Assembly (NCBI GenBank): GCA_003245715.1
Contig: QKCJ01000045.1
Coordinates: 1-52,027, forward strand
Source of the DNA: a bacterium
Lineage (GTDB): Bacteria > Planctomycetota > SZUA-567
Length of the DNA stretch: 52,027 nucleotides
Direction of reading: 5' to 3'
Shown: positions 51,688 to 52,027 of the stretch, piece by piece
Layout of the letters: every line of letters begins with the position of its first letter
Numbering within the stretch: position 1 is the stretch's first letter
The notes under the pieces: model-generated
Databases searched by the model: none
Told to the model about the DNA's origin: nothing
What the model saw: the letters and a program-made list of their open reading frames with translations, nothing else
Position numbers and translations under genes: made by a program

Positions 51688-52027
51688 ATGAACCCGAAAT
51701 ATTACCAACTCACTTTTGCGACTGTAATACTTATAATGTTATTCTTTAACAGCTACAGTTATTGCGCTGAAGGCAAAGTGATTTTGCAGAACAATTTTGA
51801 AGGCAAGTATATTAAAAATATGCATGGAGATATTATCCTTGATGGTTGCACCAATAATTACGAGTGGGGGATCAAGGACATGAGCCTGTTTGTAAATGAA
51901 GGTGATCCGGTTCATGGCAACTCACAGGGATTTAAAATTCGCGGCATCAGTTCCGGGCAGATGCAGTACTTCATTCCCGGCATTAAACTCAAGCGGGGAA
52001 GATATTACCGGATTACATTTTGGGCAA
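51688..52027 (+). CDS. Secreted carbohydrate-binding protein, N-terminal part
   Basis: The reading from ATG 51688 (AAGGAAGG upstream) begins MNPKYYQLTFATVILIMLFF and has a signal peptide ending near NSYSYCAEG. A beta-rich region follows, with FKIRGISSGQMQYFIPGIKL and RGRYYRITFWA, the pattern of a CBM4/CenC-like domain also seen at the start of the hydrolase at 44597-47734. The frame is open at the window edge, so the catalytic part, if any, is unseen. It is third in the cassette GntR-type regulator, pseudopilin, secreted protein. Confidence 0.7.
   Translation, partial: MNPKYYQLTFATVILIMLFFNSYSYCAEGKVILQNNFEGKYIKNMHGDIILDGCTNNYEWGIKDMSLFVNEGDPVHGNSQGFKIRGISSGQMQYFIPGIKLKRGRYYRITFWA

Overview
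The window looks like a chromosomal segment of a Gram-negative-type bacterium of the PVC group, most likely Lentisphaerota (Victivallis/Lentisphaera-like). This is an inference. The support is gene content: pseudopilin-like proteins with an FTLIEMLVVIAIIGIL leader and an H-X9-DG motif, heparinase-like and multi-CBM glycoside hydrolases, an FAD-dependent oxidoreductase with a lectin-like tail, IclR/GntR regulators beside them, a six-S1-domain ribosomal protein, and a lipoprotein and LspA. There are no rRNA genes in the window, so the taxon is not proven.

Layout. Bases 1-3580 are the end of an integrated element abutting an initiator tRNA-Met gene. It holds an IS3-type transposase start with an in-frame stop, a C-terminal remnant of a second integrase, an AT-rich membrane/ankyrin gene and an intact tyrosine recombinase. 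Bases 3580-17700 are housekeeping: tRNA-fMet, thiC, GDP-fucose synthase, tRNA-Cys, a SpoIIAA-like protein, then on the minus strand glmS, a small membrane protein, argC, a lipoprotein and rsfS. These are followed by an EIIA-type protein, mnmD and gmd, a ThDP-dependent acetolactate synthase, pyrD and lspA.

Bases 17700-33160 are a signalling block. A four-domain protein fuses a GYF-like domain, a Ser/Thr kinase, an RsbW-like ATPase and a STAS domain. Next come cheR, a small charged protein, rsmE, a flippase-like membrane protein, an operon of a soluble tandem-Cache sensor, hybrid CheA and CheW, and a divergent two-Cache chemoreceptor with a poly-Asp tail. There is no free-standing CheY or CheB, so output may run through the receiver domain of CheA or through genes elsewhere.

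Bases 33190-39751 carry two small DUF4190-like membrane proteins, rpsA, and a four-gene membrane redox/isoprenoid group (DoxX, polyprenyl synthase, UbiA-type prenyltransferase, NDH-2-like dehydrogenase), which together suggest quinone supply and use.

Bases 40000-52027 are a carbohydrate-use locus. Two cassettes diverge from an AT-rich centre (49313-49718). Leftward runs IclR regulator, pseudopilin, secreted GH-A-type hydrolase and heparinase-like protein, then an FAD oxidoreductase after a terminator. Rightward runs GntR/LBD regulator, pseudopilin and a secreted carbohydrate-binding protein cut by the window edge. The mirror-image order regulator > pseudopilin > glycan-active protein is the most system-like pattern here; the kinase/anti-sigma/STAS fusion is the most unusual single protein.
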